From Arthrobacter sp. ISL-30 (GTDB lineage: Bacteria; Actinomycetota; Actinomycetes; Actinomycetales; Micrococcaceae), in contig NZ_JAGGPK010000020.1 in NCBI RefSeq assembly GCF_018613855.1, positions 92,226 through 156,225 of the forward strand: a stretch of 64,000 nucleotides of DNA, read 5' to 3'. A program made the translations under genes and the position numbers. The notes beneath the pieces are model-generated. The model saw nothing but the letters and a program-made list of their open reading frames with translations. It was not told the DNA's origin and did not search any database. Below, one piece after another: positions 56,702 through 64,000 of the stretch; positions within the stretch are counted from its first letter, which is position 1; every line of letters starts with the position of its first letter.

Positions 56702-58391
56702 TTGACTATGACCCAGACCAAGTCCGAACCCCACGAAACCAAGTCCAATCTGCGGGTGGCAACTTCAAAGTCGGCAGGGCACGTCATTGTTGACACGCTG
56801 GTGGCCCATGGCATCAGGCGCGCCCACGTCGTCCCGGGCGAAAGCTTCCTTGACGTCCTGGACGGACTCCACGACTCCCCCATTGAAACGATTGTCTGCC
56901 GCCATGAGGGCGGGGCCACGTACATGGCCGAGGCCGACGGCAAGATGAACCAGATGCCGGGCATAGCGATGGTCACCCGCGGCCCGGGTGCGGCCAACGC
57001 CCATGTCGGTTTGCACACCGCGTGGCAGGACTCGACCCCCATGGTGCTGTTCGTGGGCCTGATCCCGTTCGCGCACCGGGACCGCGAAGCTTTCCAGGAA
57101 TTCGACATCAAGGCCTGGTTCGGCACCGGCGCCAAGCGCGTGATGGTCCTGGACCACGCCGAGCGTGCCTCGGAAATCGTCGCCGAGGCCCTGTTCTCTG
57201 CAATGAATGGCCGGCCCGGCCCCGTTGTCATCGGGTTGCCCGAGGACGTCATCCGGCAACAGATCCCCGCCGAACTTCACCCGCCCATCCCCGTCGCCAC
57301 CGGAGGTATGACGAGGGTGGATTCCGATGCCCTGGCCACTGCCCTGGCCAGCTCCAGCAAGCCGCTCTTCGTCACCGGCGGCAACGACTGGACGCAGGAA
57401 GGCGCTGACCAATTCACCGCGTGGCTGGAAAAGCACCATATCCCCGCGGCGGCCGAATGGCGGACCCAGGGTACTGTCCCGTTTGATTCCCCGTCCTACG
57501 TCGGTCCTATCGGCTACGGGCGCCCCCGCCCGACCTATGACCTGCTCGAAGAAACTGACCTGCTGGTCTTTGTCGGCACTGTCCCCGGGAGATGTCATCA
57601 CCGACGGATTCCTGTGCCGCCAGGACTGGTCCAAGAAAAACTTCCTGGTCACCATCGACCCATCCCTCCGCGGCCGCTCAGCACCGGTCTCCTATCAGAT
57701 CGTCGCCAAACCTGACGTGTTCATCCGCGACCTGGCCAAGATCGAACTCCCGGTCAGGGACGAATGGAAAGCCTGGACGGCCCGGATGCGCGGCGAGCAG
57801 GAATCCTTTGCAGCCCTACCCCCGGCGGCGCCGACGAACGGTCCTGCCCGGATGGACACCTTGATGGCGAACCTCGTGCCAATCCTGCCGACGGATGCCA
57901 TCACCCTTGGCGCCGGGGAACACACCAACTGGGCGCACCGCTACTTCCCCACCCAGCGCTACGCTTCCATGGTCAGCGCCCGCAACGGCTCCATGGGCTA
58001 CTCCGTCCCCTCCGCCATCGCAGCGTCCCTGGAATACCCCGGCCGGCGCATCGTCACCATCGCAGGCGACGGGGAATTCCTCATGAACGGCCAGGAACTG
58101 GCCACCGCAACCCAGTACGGTGCCACTCCCCTGGTAATCGTGATGGACAACCAGGAATACGGCACTATCCGCACCCACCAGGAACGCCACTACCCTGACC
58201 GGGTCTCCGGAACGCAACTGAAAAACCCGGAATTCGCGCTCATGGCCCAGGCATTCGGTGGCTTCGGCATCAAGGTTGAACAGGACGCCGATGTCCCCGC
58301 TGCCATCGAAGCAGCGCTCAAAGCCATCGACGAATACCGCATCTTCGCACTCATCCACCTCATAGTCGAGCAGAGAGTCAAGGCCTACTAA
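56702..58391 (+). pseudogene. Thiamine-diphosphate enzyme (acetolactate-synthase-like), frameshifted
   Basis: One gene of about 560 codons in two frames; an in-frame ATG at 56708 is the best start. The N-terminal pyrimidine domain (VIVDTLVAHGIRRAHVVPGE with catalytic Glu region ETIVCRHEGGATYMAE) and the central domain end at LVFVGTVPG. An extra base in the ggg run at about 57588 shifts the frame, and DVITDGFLCRQDWSKKNFLV continues to 58391. The TDP motif is TIAGDGEFLMNGQELATATQ. The rest is well conserved, so this may be a recent mutation or a single base-call error. Relatives are annotated as acetolactate-synthase-like or benzoylformate/oxalyl-CoA-type decarboxylases. It precedes an aldehyde dehydrogenase that could oxidise the aldehyde it makes. 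Confidence 0.82.
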
Positions 58392-58479
58392 GCCACCAGC
58401 GTCACGCATTCTCCCGGCCGCACAAGACCGCAACCTCTCACGGGCGCGCACCGTAACCTGCTCAACGAACGGAAAACCC

Positions 58480-59967
58480 ATGCTTATCCCTGTCCCCACA
58501 CTCACCGAACTCGAATTGCTGGATTCTGTCCCCAATGGCCTTCTGATCGGCGGGCAATGGCGGGAGGCGTCCGACCGCGGCACGTTCGACGTCCACGACC
58601 CCGCCACCGGGCAGGTCCTCGCCACCCTCGCCTCCGCCACCAGCGAAGACGCCATTGCAGCTCTGGACGCGGCTGACGCCGCCCAGGCGTCCTGGGCGCG
58701 GACAGCGCCCCGGACCCGGGCGGAGGTTCTGCGCCGGGCCTTTGACCTGGTCACCGAACGCGCCGAAGACTTCGCCCTGCTGATGACCCTGGAAATGGGC
58801 AAGCCCCTGGCCGAAGCCCGCGGCGAAGTCACCTACCGCGCCGAGTTCCTGCGCTGGTTCTCCGAAGAGACCGTCCGGGACTACGGCCGGTACCTCACCA
58901 CCCCGGAGGGCAAGAACAAGATCCTGGTCCAACACAAGCCGGTGGGACCGTGCCTGCTGATCACGCCGTGGAACTTCCCGCTGGCGATGGCCACCCGGAA
59001 GGTAGCCCCGGCCGTCGCCGCCGGCTGCACCATGGTCCTCAAACCCGCCAAACTGACGCCGTTGACGTCCCAGCTGTTCGCTCAGACCATGATGGAAGCG
59101 GGCCTGCCTGCCGGGGTCCTGAACGTGGTATCGTCCTCTTCGGCTTCGGGCATTTCCGGGCCGCTGCTGAAGGACTCCCGACTGAGAAAGGTCTCCTTCA
59201 CCGGTTCCACCCCGGTCGGCAAACGGCTCATGGCTGATGCCTCGCACAAAGTCCTGCGGACCTCCATGGAACTGGGCGGAAACGCACCGTTCATCGTGTT
59301 CGAAGACGCCGTCCTGGACAAAGCCGTAGAAGGGGCCATGGTCGCCAAAATGCGGAACATGGGCGAAGCCTGCACCGCCGCCAACCGCTTCTTGGTACAC
59401 GAATCCGTCGCACAGGAATTCACCCGGAAGTTCGCCGCCGCCATGGGCGCCCTGAACACCGGCCGCGGCACCGACCCGGCCACCCAGGTCGGCCCGCTCA
59501 TCGACGGCGGTGCCCGCGACGACGTCCACGCCCTCGTCAGTGCCGCCCTCGACGCCGGCGCTGTTGCTGCTACGGGTGGCGGCCCGGTGGATGGGCCCGG
59601 CTACTTCTACCAGCCCACCGTCCTCGCCAACGTCCCCAACGACGCCGCCATCCTCGACCAGGAAATCTTCGGACCCGTCGCCCCCGTCACCACCTTCCGA
59701 ACGGAAGAAGAAGCCATCCGGCTCGCGAACGCGTCCGAGTACGGGCTCGCGTCCTACCTCTACAGCCGCGACTTCAACCGCCTCCTCCGCGTCGCGGAAC
59801 AAATCGAGTTCGGCATGGTCGGCTTCAACGCCAGCGTCATCTCCAACGCCGCAGCACCCTTCTGCGGCGTCAAACAATCAGGCCTCGGCCGCGAAGGCGG
59901 ATCCGAAGGCATCGCCGAATACACCACCACCCAATACATCGGCATCACAGACCCCTACGGCCGTTAG
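58480..59967 (+). CDS. gabD: Succinate-semialdehyde dehydrogenase-type ALDH
   Basis: A 495-residue ALDH of the GabD group. LLIGGQWREASDRGTFDVHDP starts it, LLITPWNFPLAMATRKVAPA and MVLKPAKLTPLTSQL bind NAD(P), the catalytic Glu is in SMELGGNAPFIVFED and the nucleophile Cys in NMGEACTAANRFLVHES. FCGVKQSGLGREGGSEGIAEY is the usual GabD ending. It converts succinate semialdehyde, or a related semialdehyde, to the acid. It lies 88 nt after the TPP enzyme gene; a decarboxylase-dehydrogenase pair turning a 2-oxo acid into succinate is a reasonable reading. Confidence 0.9.
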   Translation: MLIPVPTLTELELLDSVPNGLLIGGQWREASDRGTFDVHDPATGQVLATLASATSEDAIAALDAADAAQASWARTAPRTRAEVLRRAFDLVTERAEDFALLMTLEMGKPLAEARGEVTYRAEFLRWFSEETVRDYGRYLTTPEGKNKILVQHKPVGPCLLITPWNFPLAMATRKVAPAVAAGCTMVLKPAKLTPLTSQLFAQTMMEAGLPAGVLNVVSSSSASGISGPLLKDSRLRKVSFTGSTPVGKRLMADASHKVLRTSMELGGNAPFIVFEDAVLDKAVEGAMVAKMRNMGEACTAANRFLVHESVAQEFTRKFAAAMGALNTGRGTDPATQVGPLIDGGARDDVHALVSAALDAGAVAATGGGPVDGPGYFYQPTVLANVPNDAAILDQEIFGPVAPVTTFRTEEEAIRLANASEYGLASYLYSRDFNRLLRVAEQIEFGMVGFNASVISNAAAPFCGVKQSGLGREGGSEGIAEYTTTQYIGITDPYGR

Positions 59968-59981
59968 CACCGCGCTGCAAT

Positions 59982-60033
59982 AGGGCGTCCCCCGACCCAC
60001 CTTCGGGAGTCTGAGCGGGCGCCCTTGTTTTTT
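59982..60033 (+). terminator. Terminator after the GabD-type gene
   Basis: agggcg (59982-59987) pairs with cgccct (60020-60025), with inner complementary bases cccgac/ggg, followed by a six-base T-run at 60028-60033. Confidence 0.7.
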
Positions 60034-60370
60034 AGTGGGCCAGTCTCGGAACCATTACAAGTGCTAGTACGCGCGCATATTCAATGCCGAACTATTTGTG
60101 CCTTCCTAACAACGCTGGAACGGGGCATGCTCAAAGTTTCGGCGACACGGGCCGTTGTGTACCGGACTCATCATCAGGTCCGGAAAACCAGCCCAGGATG
60201 AGATCGTCCAGTCTAGGGCACACCCCATGCCTACGGCACACCCCATGCCGACGTCAGGTAGTTTGTCGTAGCGTGTCAGGATAGAGCCGAACGCGACTTA
60301 CCGCACAGCGTGACTCAGCAGTCCTAAATCTCACCCTGACAGAAATGATCTGTCTCCAGGCTGATAGGCC
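60034..60370. other. Intergenic with an 18-bp tandem repeat
   Basis: No gene recognised. Two near-identical 18-bp units, ggcacaccccatgcc(t/g)ac, lie in tandem at 60217-60234 and 60235-60252. The right end is the truncation point of the ATPase fragment. Confidence 0.45.
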
Positions 60371-60766
60371 CTGACCACGGTGCTGGATGCAGCCGGCGGC
60401 TACGCCTATTTCCTTCAGGCCTACGGGCGCGCGCTATGGCAGACAGCCTCAGACAAGGTGATCACGGTCGGAGATGCACGCCTGGCCGTGGAGCTCGGAA
60501 CAGCCGATCTGGACCACGGCTTCTTCGTCGCACGTTGGCAACGGGCAACACCTGCCGAACGAAGCTATCTGCGGGCAATGAGCCAAGACGGCGAAAGTCC
60601 CTCCGCCACAGCGAACCTCAGCAGCCGCCTCGGGAAGGATCACAGCTCTCTCACCAGCCAGCGTGCCCGCCTCATCGAAAAGGGAATCATCTTCGCGCCC
60701 GAACACGGGCTCGTGCAGTTCACCGTCCCCGGAATGGGCGCTTTCATCGCCCGGCAAAAGGACTAG
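60371..60766 (+). pseudogene. C-terminal fragment of an AAA ATPase
   Basis: The frame from about 60377 reads VLDAAGGYAYFLQAYGRALW, RWQRATPAERSYLRAMSQDG and LVQFTVPGMGAFIARQKD. This is the conserved C-terminal helical and winged part of actinobacterial AAA_16-type ATP-binding proteins. Walker motifs and about two-thirds of the protein are missing, with no start site. It is followed by its own terminator, which suggests the 3-prime end of a former gene was left behind. Confidence 0.65.
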
Positions 60767-60778
60767 CCTGAACCATTG

Positions 60779-60817
60779 AAGAAGCTCCGGCTTGGGATGT
60801 CCAAACCGGAGCTTCTT
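60779..60817 (+). terminator. Terminator of the former ATPase gene
   Basis: A perfect 12-bp stem aagaagctccgg (60779-60790) with ccggagcttctt (60806-60817), 15-nt loop, 13 nt after the stop codon. Confidence 0.75.
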
Positions 60818-60956
60818 GTCGTTGTGGGTCTCCATTTGTGGTCCTACGCCACCTCTTCTTCATCGTCGTCGCCGACGCCTGCCCAAGCTACGTAACCGGA
60901 TACTGGCTTGTTCTTGGGATTGAGATTCAGGCTGTGAGCTTCGTACGAGCCCTGCC

Positions 60957-61685
60957 TGCGATGTCGCCGTCGACCCGGTTGACGGCACCCGGCTCACAGC
61001 CCTTGGGATGAACAACGCCTTGGCGGTCCTCGCCGCCACCGAACGGGGCGCGATGTTCGACCCATCGGCTGACTTCTACATGGAAAAACTGGTGACAGGA
61101 CCCGAAGCCGCGGATCTGCTTGACCTGCGCCTTCCCGTCGCACAGAACCTCCACCTCATCGCCAAGGCCAAGGGGGTCAAGATCAGCCAGTTGACCGTCG
61201 CCGTCCTGGAACGGCCACGCCACCGTGACCTCATCAATGAAATCCGGGCAGCCGGCGCACGAACAAAGTTCATTCTGGACGGCGACGTCGCTGCCGCCAT
61301 CGCCGCCTGACGGCCCGGCACCGGCGTTGATGCGATGATGGGCACCGGCGGCACTCCCGAAGGCATTGTCGCCGCCTGCGCAATCAAGACTCTCGGCGGT
61401 GTTATCCAGGGACGACTGGCACCACAGGACGACACGGAACGTGCCAAAGCCGCCGAAGCCGGTCATGATCCAGCACAGATCCTCGGCACCGGCGACCTCG
61501 TCCGCAGTGACAACTGCTACTTCGCAGCGACAGGCATTACCGACGGTGACCTGCTCCGGGGCGTCCGATACGAGAAATCGACGATCACCACCGAATCGAT
61601 TGTGATGCGATCCCCATCCGGCACCATCCGCATGATCGACGGCGAACACCACCCCGACAAATGGGTCCAATACGGCCCGAAATAG
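60957..61685 (+). pseudogene. glpX: glpX relic (class II fructose-1,6-bisphosphatase)
   Basis: In a single frame: DVAVDPVDGTRLTALGMNNA (metal-binding site), LAVLAATERGAMFDPSADFY, KISQLTVAVLERPRH, then TGA at 61308-61310. Beyond it, RPGTGVDAMMGTGGTPEGIV, KTLGGVIQGRLAPQDD and GITDGDLLRGVRYEKST run to a stop at 61685. These are hallmark GlpX blocks. Roughly the first 80 residues are missing, and the nonsense codon breaks the rest. Dead copy of a gluconeogenesis gene; the working one is presumably on the chromosome. Confidence 0.88.
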
Positions 61686-61686
61686 C

Positions 61687-61719
61687 AGGAGCCCGGCCTA
61701 CATGTAAGGCCGGGCTCCT
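61687..61719. terminator. Terminator of the former glpX gene
   Basis: A perfect 13-bp stem aggagcccggcct (61687-61699) with aggccgggctcct (61707-61719), 7-nt loop, directly after the glpX stop. Confidence 0.8.
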
Positions 61720-61991
61720 TTCGCGCAAGACTCGCCGCAAAAGCCACGGCATAGGCCTGCCGCGATCGAACCGGCGATTTCAATTGGACGACCACGTCCA
61801 ATTGCCGAGTGTTGAGAGGCAGCGGTCGGCCTCCTGCCTGGAACGTTCAGCCCAGTTCAGGCTGCATCTATGACGGTTGGGAGCAAGCCGTTTGGCTCAC
61901 CTTTCACGTCACGCAGTTTCCACCACATGCCGCCATGAAGCAGTGGCCAATGAAGCGCCCGTCCAAGCTGCGGAATCAGCCACCAAAAAGA

Positions 61992-62214
61992 TCTCAAAAA
62001 CTTCACCCCGGTCATGCAGTGGATCAAGAAAGCCACCATGAACAGGTATGCAAACAGGAACACCCAACGAGCAGCACACAACCCTGCTCCCCCTCGCGAA
62101 CCTGGGTCACGTTGCTCCGGCCACCCAGGCCCATGAAGAAGTGAAAAGCGAGACCATCGCTCAAGCCGGCAGAAAGGAAGCTCCGGCCACAGGAACGGCC
62201 AGCCACAACTGAAG
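61992..62214 (+). repeat. Dispersed repeat, copy 2
   Basis: Aligns without gaps to 13598-13820. It lies between the glpX relic and the tRNA-end block. The core contains the small ORF at 62048. Confidence 0.75.
62048..62212 (+). CDS. Small ORF of the dispersed repeat, copy 2
   Basis: A 54-codon frame: MQTGTPNEQHTTLLPLANLG, HVAPATQAHEEVKSETIAQA, GRKEAPATGTASHN. It shares frame, length and C-terminus with the copy ending at 13818, and many differences are synonymous. Upstream, an overlapping frame one base back (MQWIKKATMN) is also partly kept between copies. If the two were joined by a +1 shift they would give a basic start, a hydrophobic stretch and an Ala-rich cut-like site, that is, a secreted-peptide shape. 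No ribosome site is clear and function is unknown. Confidence 0.35.
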   Translation: MQTGTPNEQHTTLLPLANLGHVAPATQAHEEVKSETIAQAGRKEAPATGTASHN

Positions 62215-62307
62215 ACTTCCGACGGAGTCAGGTTCGGGGACCCGCGCGCGGGATGTTGACAGTCAACACTCAAAGGCGAAAGAGACGTCTGACCTGCGGA
62301 AACACTG

Positions 62308-62329
62308 TGCCCGAGGTGGGGCTCGAACC
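62308..62329 (-). other. tRNA 3-prime-end-like block (possible att remnant)
   Basis: The reverse complement reads ggttcgagccccacc then tcgggca: the T-loop and acceptor 3-prime strand of a tRNA such as tRNA-Leu. Upstream bases do not complete a T-stem, so only about 22 nt of tRNA are present. Short tRNA-end identities of this kind mark integration sites of islands and phages. Confidence 0.4.
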
Positions 62330-62349
62330 AGATTCCAGCCCTTGTAAAT

Positions 62350-63111
62350 ACTGGGAACTCTTGAAAACATCGCCAATCGCTGCCGGTCCAGACCGCGCGG
62401 CTCAGCGTCAAACGCATGGAATCCTTCATCAGGGCACAGCACTACTCCGGCCGGACACCTGCGGAAACACTCATAGAGCGGCTCCGCCCGCACCTACTGG
62501 CCGCCGGGACCGGAACCAACCACGGCAAGGCCTTCACTGCCGTCCGTTTCGCCGAACAGCTCGCCCTGCTCAACCGACACCTTCGAGACTACGACACTGA
62601 AATCGACCGGCTCCTGGCCTTGCACCCAGACACGAGAATCTTCACCAGCTTCCCCGGCACTGGGCCCGTCACCGCGGCGACCCTGCTGGCCGGCATGGGA
62701 GAAGACCGGGCCCGGTTCCCCTCCCCGGCAGCCCTGTTGGCCGAAACCGGACTGGCCCCGGTCACCCGCGCCTCCGGACGCACCCGACAGGTCCGCTTCC
62801 GCTACGCAGCGAACAAACGCATGCGCCACGCCATCGACTGGTGGGCCTTCGTCGCCGTCCGTGACGACCCGCACTGGTCCGGCAGCCACTACCAGGCCGC
62901 CCGTGCCGCCGGACAGGGCCATCACCGGGCACTGCGCGGCATCGCCGCTCGCTGGGTCCGCATTCTCTGGAAATGCTGGCACGAACGCACTGAATACGAC
63001 CCGGGCCTGCACGCCCTCCGCAAGGAAGCAATTCCCGCCCACGCACAGCCAGAAACCACGGGACTGACCAAACCCTCAACGGACGAAACGCCACTGCAAA
63101 TCGCAGGCTAA
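62350..63111 (+). pseudogene. IS110-family transposase, C-terminal part
   Basis: Frame 62416-63111 starts MESFIRAQHYSGRTPAETLI. FTSFPGTGPVTAATLLAGMG and LLAETGLAPVTRASGRTRQV form the Transposase_20 domain with the conserved Ser region, and KRMRHAIDWWAFVAV follows. The N-terminal DEDD catalytic domain is absent, so the element is truncated. It is a different branch from the IS110 relic at 39700-40756. Confidence 0.82.
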
Positions 63112-63194
63112 CTCGCAAAAGCCCTCTTAGTGGACAGGCCGACCGGCACGTCCACCACCTACCCCTGCGCCCAAACAACCCCCCGAATCTGCCC
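63112..63194. other. Junction between IS110 and IS3 pieces
   Basis: A short spacer ending in ctgccccataggttgac, which resembles an IS3-family terminus. Confidence 0.4.
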
Positions 63195-64000
63195 CATAGG
63201 TTGACGGCGGGAGTCTGCGTGTTGTACCAGTGGACTCACTCGAACACGATCTCGATCACGTCATCTTCGGTCTTCAGCGCCCCGGTCCGGAACGGGGACC
63301 CTTGGGCCACGGCCTCGTTCTTGAACAGGCCCATCACGGTCTCCGCGGCAGCATTGTCATAGGGCATCCCCGACACTGCCAATCGAGGGTTGCAGGCCCT
63401 CCAGAGTCAGGGTGTCGGTGTAGCGGATTGAGGTGTATTGCGAGCCGGCGTCGGAGTGGTGGATCAGCCCTTCCCGTGCCGGCCGGCCGGAGTGTTCGCG
63501 GCGCCACAGCGCCATGCGCAGGCAGTGCTCCACGAACGTGGTGTCCTTGACCGTGGAGGTCTCCCACCCCACGATGGCCCGGGAGTACAGGTCGATGACC
63601 AGTGCGACGTAGACGAACCCGGACCAGGCCGGAACATAGGTGAAATCCGTGACCCAGGTATGGTTCGGAACAGGGGCATGGAAGTCCCGGTTCAGCAGAT
63701 CCCGTGCCCTGCGGCCGTCCTTGCCGGGGATCGTGGTGCGCGTCCTGCGTCCGCGGACCAGTCCGTTCATGCCCTCAGCACGCATCAGCCGGTCCACGGT
63801 ATGTTTGGAGGCCTCGGGGAAGCCGTTCCGCCGCAGCCAGACGGTCATTTTCCGCCGCCCGTACATCACCTCGGGGCGGGGCTGGCCCTTCCCGTCAGGA
63901 ACCTTCAGGCCACGCAGCGCATCAGTGATGCGGGCGTCCTCCAGGGTTCGCAGGGCCGGGAGCCGGCTTTTCCAGGCCCGGTAAGACCGCGCGGCGACCT
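63195..64000 (-). pseudogene. IS3-family OrfB transposase, broken and cut by the window end
   Basis: Reading leftward from the window edge: RSYRAWKSRLPALRTLEDAR, VMYGRRKMTVWLRRNGFPEA, NHTWVTDFTYVPAWSGFVYV (first Asp of the rve core), GLIHHSDAGSQYTSIRYTDT (second Asp). An extra C near 63363 shifts the frame; after it DNAAAETVMGLFKNEAV carries the Glu region. A TGA then replaces the Trp codon in VFEWVHWYNT near 63236. The 5-prime part lies outside the window. Two independent lesions show it is dead. Confidence 0.85.

Noticed and set aside
58462..59877. A 471-codon minus-strand open frame
   Set aside because: Shadow of the GabD-type gene, Gly/Asp/Val-rich and without family signatures.
60217..60252. 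CRISPR array
   Set aside because: Only two units in direct tandem with no spacers between them, and no cas gene in the window.

Overview
The window reads as an accessory, mosaic stretch of a high-GC actinobacterium. Gene content, codon use (strong G/C at third positions) and protein style resemble Arthrobacter, Paenarthrobacter and relatives; this assignment is inference from memory of those families, not a search. Several catabolic gene islands, each with its own regulator and operator-like sites, are separated by transposon remnants and decayed copies of ordinary chromosomal genes (atpB, glpX, otsB/GH15). That pattern suggests a plasmid or a catabolic genomic island.

Layout. (1) 38-12836: three formylglycine sulfatases, a Dpp/Opp-type ABC importer with a fused permease-ATPase, and a GH3 beta-glucosidase, probably a locus for sulfated glycosides. 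(2) 12837-14588: debris with an atpB relic, a repeat carrying a small conserved ORF, and an IS256 tail. (3) 14589-20760: a sugar ABC transporter, a sugar isomerase/epimerase and a Gfo/Idh oxidoreductase, divergent from a LacI regulator with two identical 12-bp operators between them. (4) 21008-29745: a putative Tn552/Tn5053-like transposon with damaged transposase and ATPase genes and a serine resolvase. It is bounded by related inverted repeats and holds a racemase-like gene, a broken otsB-GH15 fusion, a small ORF and an acetyltransferase. (5) 30098-39377: DauR-like regulator, MHS-type transporter, RidA, rhodanese, KDPG aldolase, KDG kinase, a PLP amino-acid deaminase, an N-acyl-D-amino-acid deacylase and an IclR regulator. 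(6) 39700-43790: IS110 relic, an intact IS1380-type element with a 4-bp target duplication, and IS21/IS3-like scraps. (7) 43766-46359: FMN reductase, DHA2 exporter and MarR regulator with palindromic operators. (8) 46678-47240: IS3/IS256 junction. (9) 47335-59967: PucR-type regulator and a catabolic operon (aldehyde dehydrogenase, MFS importer, DHPH-like FAD hydroxylase, cupin, ACMSD-like amidohydrolase, old-yellow-enzyme), then a frameshifted TPP enzyme and a succinate-semialdehyde-type dehydrogenase. (10) 60371-64000: ATPase fragment, glpX relic, the second copy of the small-ORF repeat, a tRNA 3-prime-end block, and IS110 and IS3 pieces.

The most coherent candidate system is region 5. The deacylase, PLP deaminase, RidA, KDG kinase and KDPG aldolase together make a complete predicted route from an N-acetyl-2-amino sugar acid such as N-acetyl-D-glucosaminate, via D-glucosaminate, KDG and KDPG, to pyruvate and glyceraldehyde 3-phosphate. 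This is the logic of oxidative chitin catabolism. The sulfatase locus and the PucR-controlled aromatic/heteroaromatic operon are the other two islands that deserve experimental attention.
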